The notes: a model not told the origin generated them from the sequence alone. 64,000 bases of DNA from Hanleya hanleyi (GCA_036873755.1 JAVTVY010048055.1:124001-188000), one strand, 5' to 3'. Shown: positions 1 to 12,858, counted from the stretch's first letter. Numbers and translations: made by a program.

Positions 1-954
1 ATAGGGTAAAGTCAGCTAAATATATCTAAATCAAGGCTACATCAACCCCTGCTTACACACATAACTAAAATGCAGTCAGAGAAAATATGCTGCCATGAGT
101 GTCTGGTCAGTATGGAGAGAGGATTCGAGTGAGCTTGAAGTCTGACCATTTTTGTCAAATAGACATACTGTAACACTGATATTCTGCTTTACCTTTCAGG
201 CCTTATATTATAGGACTGTATGTTGACCATTCAGGTAATAAGACCTGTAATTGTTGACTTATTGCATAATGCACTTTACATATTGGACTAGTAGACTTTG
301 TGTCAACAAAGTAAACACTTCATTTCCAAAATCAGTGCTATTTCTCTCTCCATTACTGACATAGCCCTGGGCTTCCAGGTTTCTGGGGATGCATTCTGGC
401 CAATTTTCAATGAATAAAATCACAAATTATCACTCAGTTAATGAACAATTTTTTGTGTTATGTGGAGGTCCCCAGAATTTATTTGAAACTCGAGATGTGA
501 AATTGCACATACCATTGCATTTTGACAACATAGTTACAAATGTTGATAATTATTTTTTGAACTGAAAAAGTAGAAAGATTTTTGAAGTGGAACTTCTACA
601 TACCTGCTATATGGCACATCCCACCTGGGAAATTTTTACAAGTATATCTAATTGAAGTAATCCATTGGAACCACTGATGATTTTTCAATAAGAAGAAAAG
701 CAACTCCGAGTAGAGATGACAAATTTCATTCTGTATAGTTCGCTATTAGTTATAGCATCTTCAGCAGTGAACAAAGTTACAAACAGCTCCATAGGCACAG
801 TACATGTATATATACAAAGCATAATGTGATCTTAGCCAATACACATTTATGAATAGGTAAGCCATTAAATTATGTCAGTCAGATGGGACGGATATTAAAA
901 TGCTGTCATTTTCAGAAATTGTTAAGCGATAACCTGACAGCGATCTACAAATGT
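1..954. other. Intronic or upstream sequence with no recognisable gene
   Basis: AT-rich sequence without a supportable coding exon on either strand. The first recognisable exon of the palmitoyltransferase gene starts at 2975 in the middle of a codon, so at least one upstream exon must lie left of the window. This stretch is therefore most likely intron of that gene. I searched here for the conserved N-terminal part of the family (first membrane segment) and did not find it. Confidence 0.5.
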
Positions 955-1274
955 TGTGATTCAGGTGATACAATACACACTCTAATTGATGAAAACAATA
1001 CATAATCTGGTTATCTGGCAAGAACTAAGTAAACTGTGCACAAATGAATAATGTATGGTGATAAAGTGGGTATGTACCTACATTGAATACTTCTACATGA
1101 CATGAAGTTTGGATAAGACTTGTCATTTTAAGATAATATAGGTATAATTTTGTTGGCAATCCACATCAGAATTGATGGAAACCTACAAATGTTGTAACTC
1201 GCATGTTTCATAGTTGTATATTCCCATGCGAGTTACAACATTTGTGGAGTGTGTATTGTAACACCTGAATCACA
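955..1274. repeat. Foldback / MITE-like element with 28-bp terminal inverted repeats
   Basis: Positions 955-982 and 1247-1274 are inverted copies of each other with one mismatch in 28. A second, internal inverted repeat with perfect 21-bp arms (1185-1205 and 1225-1245, loop 19 nt) adjoins the right terminal repeat. The short motif ACAAATGTTGT occurs next to the left end and again inside the hairpin. There is no coding capacity, so this looks like a non-autonomous DNA element. I could not define a target-site duplication. Confidence 0.5.
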
Positions 1275-2974
1275 CCATTAAAGTTCAATAATGTTCACTC
1301 TCAGATAGTCTCTAATAACTAATAAGGGCTGTCAATCTGTACATGCATATTAACAAGAGATGGTTCAAATTATAGTTTATTTTCCTGTGAAATTGGATAG
1401 ATAAAATGCATAAGAAAATTAACAAATGAATGATCCTTACTGTATGGTGTTAAATTAACTATTTTCGTCTGAATTTGCACAGGTTGAAAACAATAGCTGT
1501 TCAATTATAAAAATAGGTGATGTTCAATTTGACCTGCGATTTTTCTCTGAAGAAAAAACCCCAGCAGGTCATCAAAAGTTCTCTATTTCGGACCCTGGAT
1601 GGATCAGAAGCCTAATTAATGAAATTGACTGACCTTCACCTGTTTTATCGAGGTCAAGTTTAGCACAAGCAATAACTTTTAAAGGAGTGAAGATGAGCTC
1701 TCCAAATTCATCATACTTGTGCAATTGGTGACTGACTAGAAGCCTATCCCATTTGACTGAACCTATTTTCTCTAGGTTATATACTTTATATTATGATATA
1801 ACATGAAATATAGCTAGCCATTCTAAATTGATACCACATATGCATCGGATGATGGACCTGAACTCTTTGAATATGACTGATGTTGACCTGTTTTCTCAAG
1901 GTCAAAAACTGTATGTTAAGTCACATGTTAACTGCCAACATACACTCCAAATCTAACATTGTCATCATTTTGTTGTGACTGTGGTTGTCTTCCAGAACAA
2001 TTTAGCAAATTTTGCACTTGTTCCAACAGCTTCATGCTTCAACAGTAACTTAAACCATGCTGTATCGGCTGAGTTGTTGAAACACCCTCCATTTCCTAGT
2101 TCTGACATACTGCATCACTGTCGAAATATGGGTACCATGACAGAGTGATAGATCACACAGCCAGTGAAGGTTCCTGATTTACATTGAATGTCCTTATTGC
2201 CTAAGTAATAATAGCAGCATTTTACAACAACAACAATTCACTGACTTACAGTGAAAAATTATAGTGAAAGGTATCTATTTTTTGTTGTTTGGCATTTTAA
2301 TTTGCTGGCATTGTTTCAGATAGAGTACAACAGCCTAATTCATACAATCAGAAATAAAAAGGGGGTTAAAGTCTTTATGTTCAAACTTTCATAAGAAATA
2401 TAAAAGTGGCAATTTGAAATTTTATTTTTATTCGATTTTTTAATGTCGGTGGGTCCATGAAATGCAAAATAAAGTTGGTGTTGCCTCACACTGGGTTTCG
2501 CCCATTGGTGGAGAAATCCCTTCTCTGAGGCACTTCTACCAGGGATGATTCGTGATTGCTCATCCTCCAGGGGTATGTGCCCCACCCTCTCTCATCCTAA
2601 AAAAAATTGCCACCCATAATAAGGGGTGTGCCCAAATTGGGGAGATCTAAAGCCCTGTGAGTACCAAATTATGTGTTACAAAATTATCTGGGGAAATGTT
2701 CTTTGCCCGTGTTTCACACAAGCTTTCATTACTAATATTGGAAAGGTACGAAGCTTTCAAGATGAAAACGAAATATCTTGCTGCTCTTGTTCAGTCATCT
2801 ATATCATTTCATTCATTAATAAATATCTGAGATTTCTGTTTGGGTACTGACATGTAACAGACAGGACGAGAAGAAGCAGGAGTTTTAAAAACAGGACATG
2901 GTGACCACCCTTCTCTACCTCCCCCCTCCCAACATGCTATAACTGATAGATGATATGTTGTGTGTTATTTGCAG

Positions 2975-3069
2975 TGATATATCTGTTACTGTACCATCCT
3001 CTCCTCTTCATCTTCTCCTGGTCCTACTGGCAATCTATCTTTGCTGAGACGGGAAAAATCCCTAAAGAG
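2975..3069 (+). CDS. DHHC palmitoyltransferase (ZDHHC2/15/20 clade), exon with second membrane segment
   Basis: The exon is preceded by an acceptor (ttatttgcag) and followed by a donor (gtacgt). It encodes 31 full codons after a 2-nt split codon, beginning IYLLLYHPLLFIFSWSYWQS. This matches the membrane segment and W-x-Y-W-x-S motif just after the first lumenal loop in ZDHHC2, ZDHHC15 and ZDHHC20. The split codon needs one base (probably G, giving Val) from an exon left of the window, so the gene is 5'-truncated here. The next exon (7464) starts in phase 0, which fits this exon's end. The family transfers palmitate from palmitoyl-CoA to cysteines of membrane proteins. Confidence 0.85.
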
Positions 3070-6000
3070 GTACGTCATGTCTGTGATAGATTGTCCATGG
3101 TTGTATGTGAATGGTTCACAGGTCCTCATCATGTTCATTGCTGTCAACAATTCCAGTATTAAATTCAAGTGAAGGCCTTTCTAATGACACAATTGTATGT
3201 ATGATATATGGCATGGAAGGGTTGGAATGCATCACCTGCCAAATGTGGGAGAGTTGGACAATGGGAGACTTGCACAATAACAATTATCGAATCAAATTCT
3301 GTGATTGCCACTTCATGTTTGTCAATTTTGGCCAAGTTAACCCATCAAGAGCCTTTCTGGTTTATCTTTCATTCCTATTGTGCAAGCCTCCCATTGCCTC
3401 TATTACACAGTATCCTTCACAGGCTTCAAACCTTCAAATGTTTTTCCCCAAAAGATTACAATATACGTTATTCACTCTATGGTGTACATATAGGTGAAAG
3501 ACAAATCATGAAAATGTATTATATTGTTTATATAAGTATTTAGCTTTTGAAAATGAGTTGTTATGTAGTATTTATCGGAGACTAGATATTGTTTTAGTAA
3601 GAGTATTAGTCTGGGTAGTACACAGCGGCTATGTTACACTGATGAGAGGGATCATGTTTAGGTCGAGCTGGGGGAAACAGGTGGTAGGTAATTATTGAAC
3701 TTTGAACTGTCATAAAATCATAAAATTATTTCCGGGATGAAATCTAAAAAAAAAAAAAAAAAGGCATGCTAATTTTGTTCAAAAGGTATATTATAGGAAT
3801 CTAAAAGTTCAAATATTTTTGATGAATACATGTACTTTAGATGTAATTAGCGAGGATGTCAAAGGCTAAATTTTCACAAATTGATCTACATTTGTTCAGA
3901 TAATTCAGTTGTAGTAATGAGAAAAACAAAACTGTCAATGATATTAATTGTGATTCCTTAATAGCTTCCAGAAAATATGTTTAGAATAGTTTTGGTGAGT
4001 TCATTTATTGCAATTTTATTGAACAAAACCTGATATGTTAACTAAATTATTGCCAGGGATGTTGGAGCCGTAATACGGTAAGTTCCCTTAGTATTCGTGA
4101 CCGGAAGTGAATATCGCAGTCGTGAAAAACTGACCACTTCCGAATAGTTTGTGCAGGTCAGTTCAGAAAAACGGACGTTTTCGTAAATTAGAGTCCCCAT
4201 ATTAAATGCCCATACCGTTCGGCAATGAAAGGTCACAATACGTCGACTGTGGTGTTTCTTTAATTTTGCGATATTTACCCCAGACAGCACTCTTAAATGA
4301 GATATAAGATCGACAACCATGAGACATTCACTATACTTTGTGTGTAGAATGAAGCCTAATATACTTCGGCGAAGTTCTACGAACACTGTGGTCGAGGGGA
4401 AACCCCGAAGCAAAACCCAAGAAATATTTGTTGTGCGTTTAGATTTGTGAGGCATAATTCACAATTGATCAAAGGATAAATAAAGCATTCTTTCTGCTCT
4501 TTAACCATTAAATTGGGTTCAAATAATTGACTGCAATGATCGGCTGACAATGAAGAGATTAGTTTCCTCGGACGCCCGGCCAATTTAAAATCACAAATTC
4601 GCGTATATCCTTGTAGTACATACGGGACAACTTCACAAGGGCATATTCTGTCACTTAGACATTCTGATATTTTCTTTATTTTCTCTTCAGGACATGCTTG
4701 AACTCTTGCAGATTTTTTTTCACGGCCGAGAAGACTAGGCACAACTATCCCAGTGACGCCAATGATGTTTACGTGAAAATATATAACGATCTAATGAAGA
4801 AACACAGATTACGTCATTTTCAGATTGAGAATCAAACCTAATAATTTCTTGATTGCTCTTCATAGGGAAATATTGTGGAAGGGCTTTTCAAACTGTTTGT
4901 CAATGAAACGAACAGCAAATTAAGCAAGCGCCCGACACTATCTGAAGACCCATATCAGGGCCAACTCGACTGAGACCCATATCAGGGCCAACTCGTCTGA
5001 GACGATATACTATCTTCCCAGCTGGAACGAGCTCATCCCGCCATGTATAGCGGCTAAACGAAAGACATGAATTGCTTGCCCATTCTAACAATTCACTGTA
5101 TCCCTTCTGTCCTTTATTAGCAAATGTATGAAAATACTTTCATAGAATTAGGTGGGGTCATGGGGACATGGAAGAATGAAAGTTTCAATATGCCACGTGT
5201 TGGTTGTACATTTTCCCGCCATACGGAGTTGCAATAACATCACGTGATCAATACTTGGATAGCATGGCACGTGGGCCAAACTTTCGCTTGTACACTGTTC
5301 CCGCTTCATAATATATTCAGCCAACACAACCTCAATATATTATGCCTTCGTAACAGTGAGATCACGACTCTCATGAAGAAAAAAAAAAAAATGGTTCAAT
5401 CTGTTTCAGATGTAAATGTATTCTGGAATATTTCTGACGAAAGACAGCTCGATAGATGATGATGACGAAACAGCCAAATGTACAACCGTGTATTTATCTA
5501 ATATTACCTCATGGGTTCAGCAAAATTATTTCACATTTCAGACAGTATAATTTAGAGAATAAGTAGACAGAAAACCTATTAGTTTATTCCATCTTTTTAT
5601 TTTTTTAACTTTTAATCTCAACCCACTATTCCGACCTCCGCTTCAGTTGCAAATTACCGCCTATGATCTCGGCTATCTTACGTAAACGTCTCTTCCGACA
5701 TTCAACTTTTGTGTCAATAATCAAGTCAGAAGTACCGTAATATCTTCACTAATAGTGTAAAAAAACTCACTCAAAAAGTCAAATTTTCAAGGACTTTCAA
5801 GGCCTTTAATTTTCAATATAAAAATTATGAACTTTTACAAACTTTTATAGACCCATGCGAACCATGAAACCATGACACCGTGCACAATGACGCCGTTCCA
5901 CCCTTTTTACGGCTATGAAGATTCCGATGCAGCCATATGTCACGGTTAATCCTGCACGTCAGCTTTCCTTTCATGATAATTCTCTGAATAATATCCTCGT

Positions 6001-7463
6001 TTCTATTTTATCCAGAGAATAAGTCTGTACTATTGCTTGCTCCTGAAAAGTTGAATACAAGAGCGCAAACTTCTTTCGGTATATGCATCACCGCGAATTC
6101 CACGGCCGTAAAATATTCTGAATCGCCGCGTTCGTTGGAAATGACACGTTTCTAAATTATTTTTTGTCTGAACAGTACAAAATATGTTTTCTGTATCATA
6201 GCTGGGAATCTCAACATTCGTGTCTAAGGAAAAAAAAATCCGAAGTCGGACCCAAACGGGCGCGTTTCTGGTTTTAGGGTGAGGCGCACATGGCATACAG
6301 TCGCCAAAATTAATGCAACTTGGAGTTGGCAGTGGTTGGGGTTGATCGTAAATCTCTACCCCGCAACTAAGAAAATCCGTGGTTCAAATGTCCGGTCAAA
6401 CTTCAGCATTATAATTTTTGAAGACCGAATGAAACGTAACTTCCAGTTCTTCATTATGATATTTTCAGTATAATATCGAATGTATGCTCTCTTCAATCGG
6501 CAATATTTAATATCGCACGTCCCCGTAAACCGGCAATATTCCCAATTTAATAACCATGAGAAATCGCGGTTTAAACATTCGATACATTTCGTTTGAGACA
6601 TAATGAAAATCAACTTAGTTGTTACAATTGGTTATGTCCAAAATGCTCAAAAAGTTTGCAAGGTGTATGAAATACTAATTCTAAGGAAACTCGTTGATCT
6701 GGAAGTTTTTCCATCGCACAACTACATAATATTATCAATCTCGCGACCACGATAAATGGGGGATTTTCGAATAGTTAGGACCGTGGTTTTTTGCGAATGG
6801 GCTGTTTTCGATTACTTAGGGCACAGTGTCACGTGACTTGGCGAAAAATGCCCGTTTTCGAATTTACTTAGAGTCGCGAATACTTAGGGAACTTACCGTA
6901 ATACTTCCTCAGGAACATGAGAAATAGTGTACTGGTAATGATTTGCCAAGTTGCATTTTTGTATGGTCAGGGCCTAATCCAGAATTAAATGGTAGGGATT
7001 GGTAAGTGCCAGGTAGGGGGTGCAAAATGGTGCTCCCTCGCATTTGAACTAATCCACTTGCTGTCAGAAAGGTCTCCGCTTACCCCAAAGGTTTCTGCCA
7101 AAGACCACTCCCCTGTATTATGGTGCTACAATGTCAGTCCAGACCGCAGCAACATCAAAAGACACCCCACAGCGAGGTGTCTTATCCGGCTGAGCCAACC
7201 AAAAATTCTCTACCATTAATATCCCTTTCAAAGCACTATGCAGAGTTCTCAGGATTGGTTGGCTCTCGAGTTACTGCAAGCCTGTTAGATCCTACAAGCG
7301 ACATATATCCAAATGAATAGCAGATAGGATTTAATTTTAATTAGATTGAACAATCTACAACCTCGCATGTATCTCCCATGGATAGGTGCCTCTTCCAAGT
7401 TCAGTTGTGTGTGTGTGTTAAATGTGTGTCAAATAATAACATATTTGTGAATTGTTCAATCAG
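3070..7463 (+). other. Intron of the DHHC palmitoyltransferase gene
   Basis: A 4.4 kb intron bounded by a GTACGT donor and a TTCAATCAG acceptor. Most of it (4076-6898) is a transposon with terminal inverted repeats, described separately. The other open frames in it are short and show no similarity that I recognise. There is a short A-tract near 3750 and a tandem pair of ~32-bp units at about 4940-5000. Confidence 0.75.
4076..6898. mobile_element. DNA transposon-like element, 2.8 kb, inverted termini and 5-bp target duplication
   Basis: The left end reads CGGTAAGTTCCCTTAGTATT. The right end, reverse-complemented, reads CGGTAAGTTCCCTAAGTATT, and similarity continues for a few more bases. Both ends are flanked by the pentamer TAATA (4071-4075 and 6899-6903), the expected footprint of a 5-bp target-site duplication. 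The interior holds several minus-strand open frames of 85-137 codons (for example 4377-4742), none recognisable as a transposase. It is thus either a decayed copy, a non-autonomous derivative or an unfamiliar family. It lies wholly inside an intron of the palmitoyltransferase gene. Motifs such as TTCGAATAC/TTACTTAGG recur near the right end. Confidence 0.65.
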
Positions 7464-7584
7464 TTTTATTTGAGTAAAGAAGATGTGGAAAGGTTTGAGA
7501 GAGCAGAAAATGAGGAGTTACAAAGGGAAATCCTTGCCCACATCGCCAGAAATCTACCAGTACAGACGAGAACAGCCTCTGGGG
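7464..7584 (+). CDS. DHHC palmitoyltransferase, exon leading to the cysteine-rich domain
   Basis: The exon lies between acceptor TTCAATCAG and donor GTAAGC and encodes 40 codons plus one base. It starts FYLSKEDVERFERAENEE and ends with the sequence ARNLPVQTRTASG. The family signature just before the zinc-binding domain, (K/R)xLPVxTRTxSG, is preserved. This is the cytosolic segment between membrane segment 2 and the DHHC domain. It starts in phase 0 and ends in phase 1, matching its neighbours. Confidence 0.88.
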
Positions 7585-7992
7585 GTAAGCTATTGAAATG
7601 TCTTTGTCAGCATTTACCCTCAATGTCACAATTCTGCACCCATCTACACCCAACTATGTCATGTATTTTATAGCTGACCCCGACTTATGATAATACAAGT
7701 GGTCTATTTGTGATGAGCTGTTGATGAATGTGGTAGAGAGATAAACAGTATACATTTATGGCTGTCACCGTGGTCACAGGCTTGTCCATTCGCCCATTCA
7801 CAATGCTGAATAAAATAACATCAATCACTGAGTTTTTGTCTTTGTTTGTCATCACTTTTGCAATCTGTGTGGATATAATTTGGATTTTCCAGTTAGATTA
7901 CCCTTTAATTTGTCCGGGGAAGATAATATTAGTTTGCACTAATTGCATCATCATTTAATTGTCTTCAATTATGGACTTGTTTCTCCTGACAG

Positions 7993-8062
7993 CTGTGAGA
8001 TACTGTGAAAAATGTAAAGCAATCAAGCCAGACAGATGTCACCATTGTTCAATGTGCAGTTC
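7993..8062 (+). CDS. DHHC palmitoyltransferase, first half of the DHHC cysteine-rich domain
   Basis: The exon is bounded by CTCCTGACAG and GTAAGT. Joined to the G from the previous exon it gives Ala, then VRYCEKCKAIKPDRCHHCSM and two more residues. It carries the C-x2-C, H-C and C-x2-C zinc ligands of the cysteine-rich domain. Two bases (TC) are carried into the next exon and complete a serine there. Confidence 0.92.
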
Positions 8063-8429
8063 GTAAGTAGCTTTATGCCTATATTTGTATTTCTAAGTCC
8101 CAAAATTATTACTTTATGATTGCCCTGATATAATATGGTAGCTAAGTTACATCATGCTAACATGCTAACCAGCCTGGGATTTAGCCCGTCTTATCTTCTG
8201 GGCATGTCGCATCCCAGGTGTAAGCTTACTGATCCCCACTCGCTACCTCCTAAGCTAAGACTTCCCCCACCCACAACCCATTATATTCTTGGGTCTTTTC
8301 CGGAGAAAGGTCAAAAGGTCAAAGCCATGGTCACTTAAACTATACATCTCGTAAGAAGGAAAATTATTCTCTTACTGCTGTAATCACATTGTAGGAATTC
8401 AGATTGTGTTCAGATTTCTGTTAACCTGC

Positions 8430-8755
8430 AAACTCGTAGCAAGTCAAGCAGTGACTTGAAGCCCATTGTTTTTGGTGCCTGTCTATCTGTCCATCAGTCT
8501 GGCCCTGTGGGGCTTTCGGGGATTGACCTGGGATGTCATTGTGCACACCGCAGGTCATAGTAAGAATAGGCCTCAGCTCCTCGGACAGCTTGCCGTAAGA
8601 GACGACTGAGGCACCCGTGGGGTTCCTGGGTGTGAAAAGGAATAGGACCCCACCCATGTGGTTCCCGGGTGTGAAAAAGAATAGGACCCAACGTCGTGAT
8701 ATGACTGAAGTATAGTTGAAAGCGACGTTAAATCGTATTCACTCACTCACTCCAT
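8430..8755. repeat. SINE-like dispersed element with CACT-rich tail
   Basis: The sequence ends with GTTGAAAGCGACGTTAAA followed by a (CACT)n-like run. The body contains a duplicated segment, GGTTCC(T/C)GGGTGTGAAAA(A/G)GAATAGGACC. Similar tails occur at about 16690-16740, 16900-16950 and 63225-63310 in this window. This 3' module is typical of short interspersed elements in gastropods and bivalves. The 5' boundary is approximate. Confidence 0.5.
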
Positions 8756-9359
8756 CAGTCTGTCTGATGTCTGAGAGATGTCTCCAGTTATGTGATGTGG
8801 ATTGTCATCGAACGTCGAGTGCACCCATGTTGTTTAACCATGGAGAATTTAAGGAAGCTTCTAATAATTTTGAGGTCTCTTGGCCTTAGGTCGAGGGTCA
8901 CAGAGACTCAATCAAGATAATTATTTATGGTTACCAAATGTCTGTATTGTTCATTATAATATCCTTCCGTGTGATTGCTTTTCCATCACAGCATAATTGG
9001 TCCGGTTGTACAGGCATATATGTATGTTGACGCTCATCTCCTCCCAACGTCAGAGTTTGTAACCTCCAAACCATCGGTAAACAACCTCTGACCGCAACCC
9101 TATACAAATGTCTGGCGCGCAGCCGCATTGCGTCTTTTCCGCTAAGCCAGTGAGAGAGCGTGTTATATTTCCGGCTGATCACTGCGTGGAGACGGGCGGT
9201 CATATTGTAAACATTTGACAGGCGAGCATTCTGATTCACACTGAGAGCTATTGTAAGCATTAATTGATAATGATGACCCTGGAAAATGGAACCAGCATGT
9301 GGTATATTTGACCAGGTAATAAACAAGCGTGCAGCTTTCAGAAAATTATTGCCCCTCAG

Positions 9360-9790
9360 CCCATAGGGCTGTGGGGTCTTGTCGTTGCCATGCACGTACG
9401 TCCGTCCGTCTTGGCGTCCGTCCGTCAACATGTTCTTGTCTGCTGAATATCTGCAGATCTATGAAGTCGGGCCTGACCAAACTTTGGTGAGAGCTTCCTG
9501 AATGTTGACTGATGAAATGATTAGAGTTTCAGATGGCTATGATGATTTCATGATTTTTAATTATTTTTTTTATTATTTATTGATGGTTTAGCTTTTGCAC
9601 AGTTATCTATGCCCATCAACATGCTCTTGTACGCTGAATATCTGCAGATCTATCAAGTCGGGCCTGACCAAACTTTGGTGAGAGCTTCCTGAATGTGGAC
9701 TGATGAAATGATTAGATTTTCAGATGGCTGTGATGATTTCACGATTTTTAATTATTATGTGATGGCCTAGCTTTTGCACTGTTATCTATG
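9360..9790. repeat. Tandem pair of ~191-bp units with GTCCGTCC leader
   Basis: A GTCCGTCCGTC-rich leader (9395-9425) is followed by two copies of a ~191-bp unit. The motif GGGCCTGACCAAACTTTGG occurs at about 9470 and again 191 bp downstream. The layout (a leader with repeated GTCCG, then units in which CAAACTTNG recurs) resembles the arrays at 21640-22320 and 40735-41830. I see no coding function. Confidence 0.55.
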
Positions 9791-10079
9791 CCCATCGGGA
9801 ACCCTTGGTTGCATGTTTCATTGTGACTTTTGAAGGTTCCATGATACAAGAAAATTTAAGATTATCATGGAACCCCCGCAATTCCCATATATTCTGGGAG
9901 CTTACATGATGCTACACTTGTTCAACTTATGCACTACCCTCGGGAGGATTTCCCCACCCCTGGGGCACTAAATGTTAAAGTTTAGGATTTTTTCCTATCC
10001 ACAGCATCTCGGCCTCATGTGATCTGTATGAGATGCAGTGTACATCGCTTTTTCACACACACATGCTGAATCACCTAAT

Positions 10080-12167
10080 ATTTATCCCTTTATAGTAATA
10101 ACTAACAGGTTGGTGACTTTATTTTATTTCAGAAGTACAAGAGGAAATAACCGGCATGGGGTTCCCGCAGTATCGAACCCCTGTTAAATCATTCTATTCT
10201 ACATCATATGATTTCACCTAAAACTTTTGCATGAACCATATTTGTGTCCACACATGTAACTGGTACAACATAATGCTTCAATTTTTGTCACCAAACCTTG
10301 GAAATTATTTAATACGAGGGATTAGGGAGAGCCCATTTTTAGTCTGACTCTGGGCAATTTTGAACCAGTTTACATACCCCCCTAATAATGATAATGGTGG
10401 GCCTGTGTCAATCAGTGTGTTTCTATGTCATTAACTTATCACACTTGTGCTCTGCATAAATTGCCACTGATAAAGCTACACTTTCTTGCATGCTGTAATC
10501 CCAGCACACCACTCACATGAAAACGAAGTCTATTATAAACGGTACAGAAATCACACAAACTATATCCACAGGGCTGTATCCAGGTATTTTGCAGGCTTTT
10601 CGTAATTCATTATTGATGGTCCAATTTTTTGTTAGTGAATTTCGGCGCGAAGAGCCTGTGATCAATCACAAAACAGAGGTTTATCAACATGAAATTCAAT
10701 ACCCAGCTATGCAATTGGATCGATATTAAGGCTCCCAGAAGCTTTTTCAAGGAGTATTTCCTTCAGAAATCCTTTCAAATTGAACAACACTTTTGTTTTT
10801 TGTTTCATTTGAGTTTTGGGCGCCCATATGCTTTCCGGAACTAAATTGACTCTAGATGCAGCCCTGATCCTACTTGACTGAAAAAAACAGACTGAGGGGC
10901 CCACGCACCTTTTAGGTGCTTGCCTGCAATTCATGTATTATCATTATGGCCATTTGTATAGAATGATATCGCTGTTCATGTCGCCGGTCTTTCGAACTCG
11001 GTGAGGGACGGTAACACAACACAGATCCAGGTCAACACAAAATATAATATTGAAAAATTAGTCAGCCAAAATTCCTCATCGGAACTTCATCGAGGTATAT
11101 TTTATTGTGTATTTATGTGCAACAAGTAAGTTCTGAAAACAATCAGTGAAGGAGGTGAACAAGAAATATGCATCAAAACACATCATTGGCCTAATTTCTT
11201 CATAGTACTAAATATTAAATAATAAGATATCTGCAGTTAAATGTGTTTCCCTGGTTATAACCATAAATAAATCATGAGCATTTACCTCTCGCTAAACATA
11301 TAAAGATTTTGTCTGAAAATAACGGATTTCAGTTTAGCAACTGTGAAACTGTGATTTAATTTAATAATTGATTCAGTTTTTTTTCGAACGCCAATTTTTT
11401 ATCGAGCTATATTATTTAAATTTGCTCAAACTTAGTTTTGTTTATCAAATAAATTGGCTTTAAATTAAAAAATGACAATAACAATTATCACAATTTTCAG
11501 TATTATATTTAAAATTTATATTATAATTTATTATTATTGTTTTATTATTCTAATTTATCTGTTCATATACTTACCATCGAATCACCGCACAAGCCTCATC
11601 GGCGACAATAGCCACCGTGGTTTTCTCATGTTTAATTAGCAAATCACAGTTCTCTTCCTGGTCTAACAGTTACTCAGGGCTTGAGAATACAAATAAATAA
11701 TGTCCCCCCTGTAGTGTTTCTCTGTCACAATCACCAGGTCCAAGATATGGCAGTATATCTCAGGGCTCGGAGTACATTTACTTGCTCGTTCATGATGGAA
11801 GTTAGCGAACAGATCACAAATACCAGTCCGGTTTTTGAAACAGGACACCCCTTGTAACATAAAGATTTGCCGCAACTCGTTCTCGCCGATATACAATGCC
11901 TATGTTGTTTGTCTCGCCGAAGTTACGCTGACTTTTCGGAAATCTTCAGCCTCATTCGGTAATCTCAGCAAGTTTGCTTCATTTAGTAATGGAGGCTGTT
12001 GACTGGGTGAGAGCCATGTTCAGAAAAGCTGCGTGCCGCAATTAGCCCCAGTTTGCAATCAGAGGGTATATATGACAATAGGGATATACAGTCTGATGCC
12101 ATGAGAATGATCAGCTCTTGCTGTTTGATGTTTTCATACCTAGAAAATGATCTTTTCTCTTTTTCAG
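10080..12167 (+). other. Intronic sequence without recognisable features
   Basis: Part of the 4.1 kb intron (8063-12167) between the two halves of the DHHC domain. It is AT-rich, especially 11340-11560. Open frames of 60-77 codons on both strands show no family signature and no splice-site context that would extend the gene. I see nothing else supportable here. Confidence 0.5.
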
Positions 12168-12200
12168 GTGTGTATTGAAAATGGACCACCATTGTCCATG
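12168..12200 (+). CDS. DHHC palmitoyltransferase, micro-exon carrying the DHHC catalytic motif
   Basis: A 33-nt exon between acceptor CTTTTTCAG and donor GTAATT. Read with the flanking split codons it gives S-CVLKMDHHCP-W, containing the catalytic Asp-His-His-Cys. The cysteine of this motif forms the acyl-enzyme intermediate. The exon has only ten complete codons, so gene predictors may miss it. Both split codons (Ser on the left, Trp on the right) are restored exactly by its neighbours. Confidence 0.92.
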
Positions 12201-12538
12201 GTAATTTCTTAATTTAGTTTTTGTCTATTGACATTTCTCTTTTCACATGCAACAATGTTTTTCTCAAATCTTCACCACTTACTGTGTAAGCCATTGTAAT
12301 TCAATATTCAATTTATATTCATTATTAAGACACAAGAATTTTTGTTTGTTAATTCGTAAAACACCCGAACTAAGTTAATATCGATCTACAAAGCCACTAA
12401 CCATGCAAAATTGATTAAGTCACTTTTGTTCATACTCTGGGATTTAGAACTCCAGGTCCTCAGGGTGATTAATTCTATGTACATGTACATACAAGGAAAA
12501 ACTCATCATTTAAAAACTCTTTTTTTTTGTGTTTTCAG

Positions 12539-12659
12539 GGTGAACAACTGTGTAGGCTTCACAAACTACAAATACTTTGTACAATTTCTAGGATATGCTC
12601 TTCTATACTGCTTTTATGTTGCTGCTACGTCTTTGCAGTTCTTTATACTATTCTGGACG
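12539..12659 (+). CDS. DHHC palmitoyltransferase, end of DHHC domain and third membrane segment
   Basis: The exon lies between acceptor GTGTTTTCAG and donor GTAAGT. It supplies the last base of the Trp codon and then VNNCVGFTNYKYFVQFLGYA, followed by a hydrophobic stretch (LLYCFYVAATSLQFFILFW). The NNCVGxxNYKxFxxFL sequence after the DHHC motif is diagnostic of the family. The exon ends in phase 0. Confidence 0.93.
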
Positions 12660-12765
12660 GTAAGTCGAAATTATCTACTTAGACTCCTTGGGGACCATTC
12701 AAAGTTAATGTTGAATGTATGTAGCGGGCAGTCAAACGTTGACTGAATTTGCTTTACTTAATTTA

Positions 12766-12858
12766 TGATTGTCTCCTTCACATCTCCCGTGTCTCCTTGA
12801 TCACATCTCCCGTGTCTCCTTGATCACATCTCCCGTGTCTCCTTGATCACATCTCCCG
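12766..12858. repeat. Short tandem repeat, 23-bp unit
   Basis: Three nearly perfect copies and a partial copy of a 23-bp unit (CACATCTCCCGTGTCTCCTT plus GAT) lie about 100 bp downstream of the third-membrane-segment exon, inside the intron. Confidence 0.75.

Noticed and set aside
8931..9431. A 166-codon minus-strand frame
   Set aside because: It runs through the SINE/GTCCGTCC repeat region and has no family signature.
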